A stretch of 64,000 bases of DNA from an uncultured Pelagibacteraceae bacterium (GTDB lineage: Bacteria > Pseudomonadota > Alphaproteobacteria > Pelagibacterales > Pelagibacteraceae). The stretch is from positions 62,001 to 126,000 of the forward strand of contig CACITE010000001.1 of NCBI GenBank assembly GCA_902589505.1, in the 5' to 3' direction. Within the stretch, counting starts at the first letter, position 1. Every line of letters begins with the position of its first letter. Positions 52,027-60,262 of this stretch are shown in pieces. A program made the position numbers and the translations under genes. The notes below the pieces were generated by a model that worked only from the letters and a program-made list of their open reading frames with translations, was not told the origin of the DNA and did not search any database.

Positions 52027-53043
52027 ATGAATAAACCCTCGCAAAAAATTTTAGTTACAGGTGTAGCTGGCTTTTTAGGTTCTCATTTAGCTGAAAAATT
52101 ATCCACTTTAAATCACAAAGTTATTGGCGTTGATAATATGTCAGGAGGTTATGAAGACAATGTTCCTAAAAATGTTGAATTTTATAATATGGATTGCTGC
52201 GATCTCAAAAAAATGACCGATATTATGAAAAATGTAGAAGTTGTTTATCACTGTGCAGCAACTGCACACGAAGGTTTGTCAGTTTTTTCTCCTTACGAAA
52301 TAACAAAAAATAATTATTTAGCATCCGTTTCAGTTTTTACAGCCGCTATTCAAAATAAAGTTAAAAGAATTATATTTTGTTCATCCATGGCAAGATATGG
52401 AGATCAAAAAACACCCTTTACAGAAGATATGAAACCTAAACCAGTAGATCCATACGCAATATCAAAAGTTGCTGCAGAAAATGTTTTAATGAACCTTTGT
52501 GAATTAAATAATATTGAGTGGGTCATAGCGGTACCTCATAATATTATTGGACCCAGACAAAAATATAACGATCCTTTTAGAAACGTTGTATCAATAATGA
52601 TAAATAGAATGTTACAAAATAAAGCACCAATTATTTATGGTGATGGTGAACAAAAAAGGTGTTTTTCTTATATAGATGATTGTCTTAGTTGTTTAATACC
52701 AATGTTAGATCAGAAAAATTTAAATAAACAAATTATAAATATAGGACCTGATGAAGAGTTTGTTACTATTAACAAAGTTTCCGAGATCTGTTCAAATATT
52801 ACGAGAAGCAATTTAAAACCAATATACAAAAAAGACCGCCCAAGAGAAGTTAAGCATGCTACCTGTTCTGCCAACAAAGCGAGAAAACTATTAAATTATT
52901 CGACAACAACTGACTTAAAAAGTGGAATTATGAAAACTTTTGAATATATTAAACAAAGAGGAGTGAGACCGTTTGATTATAATATAAATTTAGAAATCGA
53001 AAATGAACTCACGCCTGAAACTTGGGTTAAAAAAGAATTTTAG
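52027..53043 (+). CDS. NAD-dependent nucleotide-sugar epimerase/dehydratase
   Basis: A 338-residue extended SDR. VTGVAGFLGSHLAEKLSTL near residue 11, VVYHCAATAHEGLS near residue 72, FCSSMARYGDQKTPF near residue 118, and YAISKVAAENVL near residue 147 (Tyr-xxx-Lys) are clear. It resembles UDP-glucose or UDP-galacturonate 4-epimerases and the WcaG group. The reaction is not decidable from sequence. It closes the plus-strand surface-sugar run and overlaps the convergent apt gene by four bases. Confidence 0.82.
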   Translation: MNKPSQKILVTGVAGFLGSHLAEKLSTLNHKVIGVDNMSGGYEDNVPKNVEFYNMDCCDLKKMTDIMKNVEVVYHCAATAHEGLSVFSPYEITKNNYLASVSVFTAAIQNKVKRIIFCSSMARYGDQKTPFTEDMKPKPVDPYAISKVAAENVLMNLCELNNIEWVIAVPHNIIGPRQKYNDPFRNVVSIMINRMLQNKAPIIYGDGEQKRCFSYIDDCLSCLIPMLDQKNLNKQIINIGPDEEFVTINKVSEICSNITRSNLKPIYKKDRPREVKHATCSANKARKLLNYSTTTDLKSGIMKTFEYIKQRGVRPFDYNINLEIENELTPETWVKKEF

Positions 53044-53567
53044 TGTCCTGGAAATTTAATTAAACTATTAACTTTATAACCTTTGCTTTCAAGTTTTTTT
53101 ACACCACCTAAGTCAAATAAATCTATAACAAAAATAAAACCAGCAACTTTTCCTCCGGATTTTTCAACTAGTTTGGCAGCAGCTTCTGCAGTTCCACCGG
53201 TTGCAATTAAGTCATCTATTATTATTGTGGAGTCATCTTTATCTATCGAGTCTTTGTGAATTTCAATTGTAGCTTCACCATACTCAAGTTCAAAATCTTC
53301 CGAATATCTTTCTGCTGGTAATTTTCCTTTTTTTCTCATTAAAACTAATGATTTAGATAATGAGTAAGAAAGAGCAGAGGCAAAAATAAAACCACGCGAT
53401 TCAATAGCGGCAATTTTATCAAATTTGATTTTTGAAGCTATTTTAGCAATTTGATTTATAGTTTCTTTAAAAGCATCCTTGTTTTTAATTAAGGTAGTGA
53501 TATCTCTAAACAAAATCCCTTTTTTGGGATAATCTTGAATAGAACGAATATATTTTTTTAGGTCCAT
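53040..53567 (-). CDS. apt: adenine phosphoribosyltransferase
   Basis: A 175-residue PRTase converting adenine and PRPP to AMP. The PRPP-binding motif IIDDLIATGGTAEAAAKLVE lies near residue 116, IESRGFIFASALSYSL near residue 56, and the flexible-loop region RKKGKLPAERYSEDFELEYG near residue 77. It diverges from mtnP across 48 bases. MtnP releases adenine from methylthioadenosine, so the pair works together in purine salvage. Confidence 0.94.
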   Translation of the reverse strand: MDLKKYIRSIQDYPKKGILFRDITTLIKNKDAFKETINQIAKIASKIKFDKIAAIESRGFIFASALSYSLSKSLVLMRKKGKLPAERYSEDFELEYGEATIEIHKDSIDKDDSTIIIDDLIATGGTAEAAAKLVEKSGGKVAGFIFVIDLFDLGGVKKLESKGYKVNSLIKFPGH

Positions 53568-53615
53568 TTTTTACTTCAAAGTTAATAAAAAAGATCATAT
53601 TAATTATATTACTTT

Positions 53616-54488
53616 ATGACAAAACACAAACTAGCAATTATAGGGGGAAGTGGTCTTTATGATGTTGAAGAATTTAAAGAACGTGAATTTTTAAAGATTA
53701 ACACTCCATGGGGACAACCATCAGATGAAATTTTAAAAATAAAATACAAAAACAAAGAAGTTTGTTTTCTTCCTAGGCATGGACGAGGACATTTTATATC
53801 ACCTTCAAAAATTAATTTTAGAGCAAATATAGACGCTCTTAAACAACTTGGAGTTACAGATATTGTTTCTGTTTCAGCGGTTGGTTCATTAAAAGAAAAT
53901 TTACCACCAGGAAAGTTTGTAATTGTAGATCAATTTATTGATAGGACTTTTGCGAGAAATAAAACTTTTTTTGATGATGAAATAGTTGCTCATGTATCGA
54001 TGGCACATCCAACATCAAATGGTCTAATGAATGCTTGCGAAGAATCAATAAAAAAAGAAAGTATCGAATATCAAAGAGGAGGAACCTATGTAGTTATGGA
54101 AGGACCTCAATTTTCAACACTAGCAGAGTCAAATTTATATAGATCATGGAAAGCCGATGTGATTGGGATGACTAATATGCCAGAAGCAAAATTAGCAAGA
54201 GAAGCAGAAATTAGATATGCATCCGTTTCAATGGTAACTGACTATGACTGTTGGCACCCTGATCATGAAAATGTAGACGTTCAGCAAGTAATTAAAGTTC
54301 TTTTAGGAAATGCTGCTAAAGCAAAAAATATGATTAAAAACCTTATAGATAATTTTGAAAAACATATAGATCCTAAAGATCCAACAAATAATTGCTTGGA
54401 TGTAGCAATTATAACAGCTCCAGAAAAAAGAACTCAAAAAACAAAAGATAAATTAAAAACAGTAGCTGGAAGAGTTTTAAGTAAATGA
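53616..54488 (+). CDS. mtnP: S-methyl-5'-thioadenosine phosphorylase
   Basis: A 290-residue purine nucleoside phosphorylase-family enzyme. LAIIGGSGLYDVEEF near residue 5, LPRHGRGHFISPSKINFRANI near residue 52, YVVMEGPQFSTLAESNLYR near residue 151 and VIGMTNMPEAKLAREAEIRY near residue 176 with DYDCWH give MTAP type. It splits methylthioadenosine into adenine and methylthioribose-1-phosphate. mtnA overlaps its end by four bases, so the two are translationally coupled. Confidence 0.95.
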   Translation: MTKHKLAIIGGSGLYDVEEFKEREFLKINTPWGQPSDEILKIKYKNKEVCFLPRHGRGHFISPSKINFRANIDALKQLGVTDIVSVSAVGSLKENLPPGKFVIVDQFIDRTFARNKTFFDDEIVAHVSMAHPTSNGLMNACEESIKKESIEYQRGGTYVVMEGPQFSTLAESNLYRSWKADVIGMTNMPEAKLAREAEIRYASVSMVTDYDCWHPDHENVDVQQVIKVLLGNAAKAKNMIKNLIDNFEKHIDPKDPTNNCLDVAIITAPEKRTQKTKDKLKTVAGRVLSK

Positions 54489-55561
54489 AAATAGAAGGAA
54501 AAGAATATCGTACAATTTGGTTTGATGAAAAAAACCAAGCTGTAAAAATTATTGATCAAACAAAACTACCCCATCAATTTATAATTAAAGATCTTAAAAC
54601 AGTTAAAGATGCAATTAATGCCATCAAAGTTATGGAGGTTAGGGGAGCTCCATTAATAGGTGGAACTGCTGCTTACGGTGTTGTTTTAGCTATTATGGAA
54701 AAAAATGATCTTAATTTTATTAAGAAAAGTGCAGAGGAATTAATTCAATCAAGACCAACAGCTATTAATCTAAAATGGGCAGTAGATCGAATGATGAAAA
54801 AATTATCAGGGGTTAATAATAATGAATTATTAAAAGTAGCCTTGGATGAAGCAAAATCAATATGCGAAGAAGATGTTAAGTTTTGTGAAAATATTGGGTT
54901 AAATGGATTAAAAATTATTGAAGAAATTTATAAAAAGAAGAAAGGTAAAGTAAATATTTTAACCCATTGTAACGCTGGTTGGCTTGCAACAATTAACTGG
55001 GGAACTGCTACATCTCCAATTTATCATGCACATAAAAAAGGAATTCCAGTTCATGTTTGGGTAGATGAAACAAGACCAAGAAATCAAGGAGCTAATCTAA
55101 CTTCATACGAATTAAATGAGGAAAAAATTTCTAATACAATCATTGCAGATAATACAGGTGGAATATTAATGCAAAGAGGTGAAGTGGACATGTGTATTGT
55201 TGGGACTGATAGAACCTTATCTACAGGTGATGTAGCAAATAAAATTGGAACTTATTTAAAAGCTTTAGCAGCAAAAGATAATAATGTTCCTTTTTATGTT
55301 GCCTTACCTAGTTCTACAATTGATTGGAAAATAGAAGATTTTAAAGATATTCCTATAGAAGAAAGAGGTGCAGAAGAATTATCTCACGTAGAAGGTTTGG
55401 ACGAGAATAATAAAGTAAAAAAAGTAAGAATTTATCCTAAAAAAAGTAAAGCAATGAATTTGGCTTTTGACGTTACCCCCGCCAAATATGTTACAGGATT
55501 AATAACAGAAAAAGGTATTTGCGAAGCATCTAAGGAAGGATTAAAAAAATTATTTAAATGA
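54485..55561 (+). CDS. mtnA: S-methyl-5-thioribose-1-phosphate isomerase
   Basis: A 358-residue enzyme of the eIF2B-like MtnA family. VMEVRGAPLIGGTAAYGVVLA near residue 48, SRPTAINLKWAVDR near residue 89, LTHCNAGWLATINWGTA near residue 160 with the catalytic Cys, and IVGTDRTLSTGDVANKIGTY near residue 238 with the catalytic Asp are present. It makes methylthioribulose-1-phosphate. None of mtnB, mtnC or mtnD of the classical methionine salvage route is in the window, which hints that the product goes elsewhere. It overlaps the SMR-like gene by four bases. Confidence 0.95.
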   Translation: MKIEGKEYRTIWFDEKNQAVKIIDQTKLPHQFIIKDLKTVKDAINAIKVMEVRGAPLIGGTAAYGVVLAIMEKNDLNFIKKSAEELIQSRPTAINLKWAVDRMMKKLSGVNNNELLKVALDEAKSICEEDVKFCENIGLNGLKIIEEIYKKKKGKVNILTHCNAGWLATINWGTATSPIYHAHKKGIPVHVWVDETRPRNQGANLTSYELNEEKISNTIIADNTGGILMQRGEVDMCIVGTDRTLSTGDVANKIGTYLKALAAKDNNVPFYVALPSSTIDWKIEDFKDIPIEERGAEELSHVEGLDENNKVKKVRIYPKKSKAMNLAFDVTPAKYVTGLITEKGICEASKEGLKKLFK

Positions 55562-55896
55562 GCAATATTTCGGCTTACATAATTTTAATTATAGCAGTTG
55601 CTTTAGGCACAGCAGCAAATGGTTTTGCAAAAAGCGCTCAGGGATTTACTGTATTGATACCGAGCGTTATCACTGCAATTACAATTGTTTTATGTATGTT
55701 TACTTTATCACTTGTAATGAAAATTATTCCTGTTGGTATAACCTATGCTTCATTTGCTGGTTTGTGTATTGTAGCCACTGTATTAGTTGGAGTTTTTAAA
55801 TTTAATCAAGTACCAAATCTTTATACAATTATTGGACTAGGATTAATTATAGCCGGAGTTTTGATGGTTAATTTAATTGGTAAAACTAATAACTAA
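55558..55896 (+). CDS. SMR-family small membrane transporter, atypical
   Basis: A 112-residue four-helix protein of the small multidrug resistance (EmrE-like) family: KSAQGFTVLIPSVITAIT near residue 25, IPVGITYASFAGLCIVATVLVG near residue 61 and LIIAGVLMVNL near residue 98 follow EmrE. The membrane-embedded Glu of EmrE helix 1 appears replaced by Gly in my alignment, and there is no acidic residue in helix 1 at all. That argues against classical proton-coupled drug or polyamine export. It is coupled to mtnA by a four-base overlap, so its cargo may be a methylthio product; that is speculative. Confidence 0.75.
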   Translation: MSNISAYIILIIAVALGTAANGFAKSAQGFTVLIPSVITAITIVLCMFTLSLVMKIIPVGITYASFAGLCIVATVLVGVFKFNQVPNLYTIIGLGLIIAGVLMVNLIGKTNN

Positions 55897-55897
55897 A

Positions 55898-56107
55898 ATG
55901 AAAAAATTTTTAAAATTTATTATCATTTTACTCGGAATAATTGCTGTCTATTTCTATTTTTTTAAAGATAAATTTAGCGAGTATAATTTAAAAAAATCTA
56001 TCTCAGCATGTATAGTTGCTCAACAAAGAACATCGGAAACATTTGATCTAGAAAAATCAAAAAAACATTGTGAAGAGACAGTTAGAAAACAAAAAGAAGC
56101 CTATTAA
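55898..56107 (+). CDS. small membrane-anchored protein of unknown function
   Basis: A 69-residue protein starting at the ATG at 55898, one base after the SMR-like stop; the longer frame from 55877 overlaps the SMR gene and is less likely. One N-terminal membrane helix (about residues 5-22) is followed by a charged periplasmic region with two cysteines (ISACIVAQQ and KKHCEETV) that could form a disulfide. No family is recognised. It ends in front of the convergent aldolase-SDR gene and probably belongs to the mtnP-mtnA transcript. Confidence 0.55.
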   Translation: MKKFLKFIIILLGIIAVYFYFFKDKFSEYNLKKSISACIVAQQRTSETFDLEKSKKHCEETVRKQKEAY

Positions 56108-56108
56108 A

Positions 56109-58142
56109 TTATCTTAATGATGCTGCTATATTTCCACCATCAACAGTAAGAACCGCACCTGTTGTTTTTTTTGAAGTAGCTAAATGAAAAAAAGCTTTAG
56201 CAACGTCTTCTGCCTTTACTTCGTTTAATAATAAGTTTCCTTTCATATAATCATCAGTAGTGACAGATCTTGCTTTAGCTCTAGTCTTAATCATTTTATC
56301 TGTCATTAAACCACTACGTATTCTATCAGCATTAACTCCGTTTGATCTAATACCATAAGAACCATAATCTACCGCATACTGTTTACATAAACTAAGCAAG
56401 GCAGATTTAGGTAGACCATACGGTCCAAAATTTTTTCCAGGATTTACTGATTGTTTTGAAATATTAAAAAGCAAACAGCCATTAATATTTTGTTTTTTCA
56501 TTATTTTAATTGCTTCCGAAGCACAATTTTGATGACCAAAGAAATTTATTTCAAAACTTTTTCTTAAAACATCATCGCTTACTTCACCTATAGCGCCACC
56601 AGGTGCTGTTCCAGCGTTTGAAATTAAAATATCAATTCCTCCAAATTTTTCACAGATTTGTTTAAAAGCTTTCATCACACTTTTTTTGTTAGTCACATCA
56701 CAATGGATACAAAGATCTTTAATTTTTGATTGAACCTCTTTCAAGCGTTCAGAATTATTATCTAGCAATATAACTTCGGCTCCATAATTTTTAAATATTT
56801 TATAAGTTTCAAATCCAATTGTCCCTGTGCTTCCGGTAATAACAACCACGTTACCTTCAAGAAGTTTTTTCTTCTTTTTGATTTTTGCTTGTTCTAAAGA
56901 CCAGTATTCAACATCAAAAAGATCTCTTTCGGGAATGAATTTATAGGTAGAAGTTTCTTCGACCGAAGAGATTACTTTTGCATTTGTTTCAGTTAAATCT
57001 CCAGCTATTTTTGCGGCATTTAAATCTTTGCCTACACTAAACATACCAACGTTTTGAACCAAGACTACTCTAGGGGAAGTGTCTAGCATTACCTTTTTTT
57101 CTTTAACTTTTTTATGGTTTATTTTGAAGTATTGGATGTATTTTTTTCTATAATTTTCAAAAGATTTTCTTGCCGTTTTCTTGAATTCCTCAATAGTTGA
57201 ATTTTTTTTGGGCGTGATTATTAACGGAAATGGTTTTACTCTAATTACATGATCTGGAGTTGCGGTTCCTTTTGATGAATAAGCTCTAACATTTTTACCA
57301 TTTATAAAATATTTTAGATGACGATTTAATCTATAATTAATTATAAACTTTTGATCTTTGTTTTCAGATAAAAGCCCTCTTATTATTGGTGCAATTTCGT
57401 GATGACCGAATTTTGTTGAAAATTTTTTTATCTGTTTGATTTTTTTGCTTCTTAACTTTTTAACTGCTTTTTCAGCTTTTGTTACATATTTTATCATTAA
57501 ATCATAAGCTTCCTTACAGTCATTGGCAAAAGTAAAGATTCCATGATTCATTAATATTAAACAATTTATATTTGGATTTTTTGAATAAATTTCATGTATT
57601 TTTTTAGATAGCATGAAACCAGGCATTACATAGGGAACAATACTAACTTTATTTCCAAATATTTTTTTGCAAAAATCCAATCCTCCTGGCCTGTTAGTTA
57701 CATTTAGAACGGCATCAGCATGTGTGTGATCCACATATTTAAAAGGTAAAAAGGCATGCAAAAAAGTTTCAACCGATGGGTTAGGTGATTTTATATCTAT
57801 CAAATTTCTTTTTTGATAGGCGACCATATCTTCGTCGGATAAGTGTTTTTTATTTTTTAAGGCTAACAACGGTTCTAATTTCACAGCTGGAAGTCCTTCA
57901 GGCTCAATGTCAGCCATATCCCAGCCACTTCCTTTGACACACAAGACTTTGTAGTTTTTTCCATCTATATCTTTAATAGTAGTTTTAACAGAAGTATTTC
58001 CTCCTCCATGTAAAACCAATTCTTTATTTCTTCCCAGCAGGCGAGTCGTATAGACACGAAGTGCTAAATCGGCAGAAAAACCAAGTTTTCTGTACTTTTT
58101 TATATATATTTTTGCAATTTTTTTTGACCAATTATTTTTCAA
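56109..58142 (-). CDS. class II aldolase / short-chain dehydrogenase fusion
   Basis: A two-domain enzyme of about 677 residues. The N-terminal class II aldolase/adducin domain has LVLHGGGNTSVKT near residue 50, the zinc-binding YVDHTHADAVLNVTN near residue 140 (HxHAD) and LILMNHGIFTFAN near residue 200. The C-terminal SDR begins VVITGSTGTIGFE near residue 435 and has YGLPKSALL and VLTVDGGN. I start at the TTG at 58142, which has GGAG seven bases upstream; a TTG at 58169 would add nine residues. Relatives are annotated as rhamnulose-1-phosphate aldolase/dehydrogenase, but no rhamnose genes are nearby. Beside mtnPA, cleavage of methylthioribulose-1-phosphate is a tempting alternative. Confidence 0.85.
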   Translation of the reverse strand: MKNNWSKKIAKIYIKKYRKLGFSADLALRVYTTRLLGRNKELVLHGGGNTSVKTTIKDIDGKNYKVLCVKGSGWDMADIEPEGLPAVKLEPLLALKNKKHLSDEDMVAYQKRNLIDIKSPNPSVETFLHAFLPFKYVDHTHADAVLNVTNRPGGLDFCKKIFGNKVSIVPYVMPGFMLSKKIHEIYSKNPNINCLILMNHGIFTFANDCKEAYDLMIKYVTKAEKAVKKLRSKKIKQIKKFSTKFGHHEIAPIIRGLLSENKDQKFIINYRLNRHLKYFINGKNVRAYSSKGTATPDHVIRVKPFPLIITPKKNSTIEEFKKTARKSFENYRKKYIQYFKINHKKVKEKKVMLDTSPRVVLVQNVGMFSVGKDLNAAKIAGDLTETNAKVISSVEETSTYKFIPERDLFDVEYWSLEQAKIKKKKKLLEGNVVVITGSTGTIGFETYKIFKNYGAEVILLDNNSERLKEVQSKIKDLCIHCDVTNKKSVMKAFKQICEKFGGIDILISNAGTAPGGAIGEVSDDVLRKSFEINFFGHQNCASEAIKIMKKQNINGCLLFNISKQSVNPGKNFGPYGLPKSALLSLCKQYAVDYGSYGIRSNGVNADRIRSGLMTDKMIKTRAKARSVTTDDYMKGNLLLNEVKAEDVAKAFFHLATSKKTTGAVLTVDGGNIAASLR

Positions 58143-58253
58143 AACAAAACTCCATATACTTATTAACAACTAATTTTTAATTATTTCACACTAATTTTTA
58201 GTTGTAAAAAACAAAATAACAAGTATAAAAAAATAAAGAGAGTCGTAAAAAAA

Positions 58254-59297
58254 ATGAAAAAAGTTGGAGAACACGTAACAATAGATTTTTTAGGAGTAAA
58301 AAGAGAATACTCTCCTGAATTTTACAATAAAGTTATATACAAAATAGCAAAAAAGGCCAAAATCGAGGTTCTTAATATTTCTGAAAAGGTATTTAAGCCC
58401 CAAGGATATACATGTGTGGCTCTTTTAGCAGAAAGCCACATGAGCTTCCACACTTTCCCAGAAAGAGGCGTAATTAGCTTCGACTTCTTTACTTGTGGAA
58501 AAATTTCTCCAACAGCAGCTTTAGAAATTTTAAAAAATGAAATTAAACACGAAAGAGCAGTGGTAAGAAATTTTGATAGAAGCAATAAAGGTCTTTACGA
58601 AGATATATATAGTACCCCGGGCCATCAAAAATATTATATTGTGAATGATGTCCTAGAAAATTTTGTATCAAAAGTTGGACAACATATTGAAATAATGAAA
58701 CTTGAGGAATTTGGTAACGCTTTATTTATAGATAGTGAATTACAAGTTGCTGAAAAAGATGAAAAAAAATATAGCGGGCAGTTTGTTAATTCAGCACTTA
58801 GTTTATCTAAGAACAATTCTAGTGCAGCAATAATTGGAGGCGGAGACGGGGGTGTTGCTAGAGAATGTCTATCCAAAGGTTTCGATTTGATTGATTGGTA
58901 TGAGTTGGACCCAGAGGTTGTAAAAGTTTGTCAAAAATATCTTCCAAAAATATGTGGAGATGTAAAAGCGAATAATAATGTAAAAACATATTGGGGAGAT
59001 GCATTCGAAAGTATTAAAAAAGTTAAAGATTCTAAATATGATAAAATTTTTGTAGATCTTAATGATGACCAGTTCTGTATAGATTTAGCTGCCAAAAATA
59101 TGAAAAGTTTAAAAAGAATTCTTAAACCAGGTGGGGTAATTACTGCTCAGGTAGGAACTTTATCTAAAAAACCCAAACAGGTTAATAATTGGCTAAAAGT
59201 CCTTTCTGATAATTTTGGCAACTCCAAATTAGATGAAGTAATGATACCTAGCTTCGATTGTCGTTGGAATTTTGCATCTTCAATCATGAATTCCTAA
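58254..59297 (+). CDS. S-adenosylmethionine decarboxylase / aminopropyltransferase fusion (SpeD-SpeE)
   Basis: A 347-residue fusion. Residues 1-125 are a bacterial class 1b AdoMet decarboxylase: AESHMSFHTFPE holds the self-cleavage pair Glu60-Ser61 that yields the pyruvoyl group, with His66 and Cys81 in FFTCG. Residues 126-347 are a spermidine synthase domain with IIGGGDGGVARE near residue 193 and the acidic YELDPEVVKVCQKYLP. The acceptor site differs from ordinary SpeE: the usual DEFxYHEM is DEKKYSGQ, and the usual DSSDP is DLNDDQF. Decarboxylated AdoMet made by the first half can feed the second. The by-product methylthioadenosine suits MtnP nearby. Confidence 0.88.
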   Translation: MKKVGEHVTIDFLGVKREYSPEFYNKVIYKIAKKAKIEVLNISEKVFKPQGYTCVALLAESHMSFHTFPERGVISFDFFTCGKISPTAALEILKNEIKHERAVVRNFDRSNKGLYEDIYSTPGHQKYYIVNDVLENFVSKVGQHIEIMKLEEFGNALFIDSELQVAEKDEKKYSGQFVNSALSLSKNNSSAAIIGGGDGGVARECLSKGFDLIDWYELDPEVVKVCQKYLPKICGDVKANNNVKTYWGDAFESIKKVKDSKYDKIFVDLNDDQFCIDLAAKNMKSLKRILKPGGVITAQVGTLSKKPKQVNNWLKVLSDNFGNSKLDEVMIPSFDCRWNFASSIMNS

Positions 59298-59375
59298 TAA
59301 TTCAACTATTTCACGTATTAATTTTTCTGGAATAATCTTTTTTTTAATCTTACTATTATTATTATTTATTAATAA

Positions 59376-59381
59376 AGGGGG
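59376..59381 (+). promoter_or_regulatory. strong ribosome binding site of the amino-acid binding-protein gene
   Basis: AGGGGG stands a few bases before the ATG at 59385 and fixes the start. It is almost the same as the sites before the other binding-protein genes and the NCS1 permease. Confidence 0.6.
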
Positions 59382-59384
59382 AAT

Positions 59385-60215
59385 ATGAAAAACATATTTA
59401 AATTTTTTCTATCTTCTTTCGCTGCGTTAATGATATTTTTTTCAAGCGCACAAGCAGATAGTATAAGAATAGGAACAGAAGGTGCTTACCCGCCATGGAA
59501 TGCAAAAGATGAATCAGGAAAGTTAATTGGTTTTGAAGTTGAGCTTGCTAATTTTCTTTGCATTTACATGCAAGCTGATTGCACAATAGTTGAACAAGAT
59601 TGGGATGGTATGATTCCAGGACTTATCATGAGAAAGTATGATGCGATTATGGCTGGAATGTCTATTACAGACGAAAGAATGAAAACTATTAACTTCTCGC
59701 AAGGCTATGCAGATGAAGTTGCTTCTTTAGCAGTCATGAAAGGATCATCTCTTGAAGGAATGGATACTCCTAAAGCTATAAATTTATCTATTGGTGGTGG
59801 TGATGTTAAGAAGGCATTAAAAACTTTAACAGCTGCACTTGCTGGAAAAACTATTGGTGTTCAAACAGCAACTATTCACCAAAACTTTTTAGAGTCTGGG
59901 GATGTAGGCGATGTAAAAATCAGAACTTACAAAACTCAAGATGAAGTAAACTTAGATTTGGCAGCGGGAAGAATAGATGCAGCACTAGCTGCGGCAGTAG
60001 CTTTTACTGATTATGCAGAAAAATCTGGAAAACCAGTTGTTCTTGTAGGACCAACTTTTTCTGGAGGAGCATTTGGTAATGGTGTTGGTGTAGGTATTAG
60101 AAAAGACGATACCGATCTATTAAAAAGATTTAACAAAGCTATTAATACTGCTAGAAAAAATGGAAAAATTAGCGAACTAGCCATTAAGTGGTTTGGCTTT
60201 GACGCTTCAATGTAA
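59385..60215 (+). CDS. basic amino acid / opine-type ABC solute-binding protein
   Basis: A 276-residue periplasmic receptor of SBP family 3 with a signal peptide (residues 1-24, ending AQA). RIGTEGAYPPWNAKDESGKLIGFEVELANFLC-type sequence near residue 28 (TEGAYPPWN; GFEVELANFL) is the family start; two cysteines near 57 and 64 fit the disulfide of HisJ/ArgT proteins. DWDGMIPGLIMRKYDAIMAGMSIT near residue 74 and DLAAGRIDAALA near residue 192 are conserved. Arginine, ornithine or octopine-type ligands are likely. A hairpin follows before the permease genes. Confidence 0.87.
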   Translation: MKNIFKFFLSSFAALMIFFSSAQADSIRIGTEGAYPPWNAKDESGKLIGFEVELANFLCIYMQADCTIVEQDWDGMIPGLIMRKYDAIMAGMSITDERMKTINFSQGYADEVASLAVMKGSSLEGMDTPKAINLSIGGGDVKKALKTLTAALAGKTIGVQTATIHQNFLESGDVGDVKIRTYKTQDEVNLDLAAGRIDAALAAAVAFTDYAEKSGKPVVLVGPTFSGGAFGNGVGVGIRKDDTDLLKRFNKAINTARKNGKISELAIKWFGFDASM

Positions 60216-60225
60216 TAATTTAATT

Positions 60226-60258
60226 TTTAAGGCGATAGTTTAATTCTATCGCCTTAAA
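60226..60258 (+). terminator. intercistronic hairpin after the amino-acid binding-protein gene
   Basis: A 13-base-pair stem (60226-60238 with 60246-60258; core GGCGATAG and CTATCGCC) closes a seven-base loop. It lies 10 bases after the binding-protein stop and ends five bases before the first permease ATG. No T run follows, so partial attenuation or 3'-end protection is more likely than full termination. Confidence 0.75.
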
Positions 60259-60262
60259 GTCT

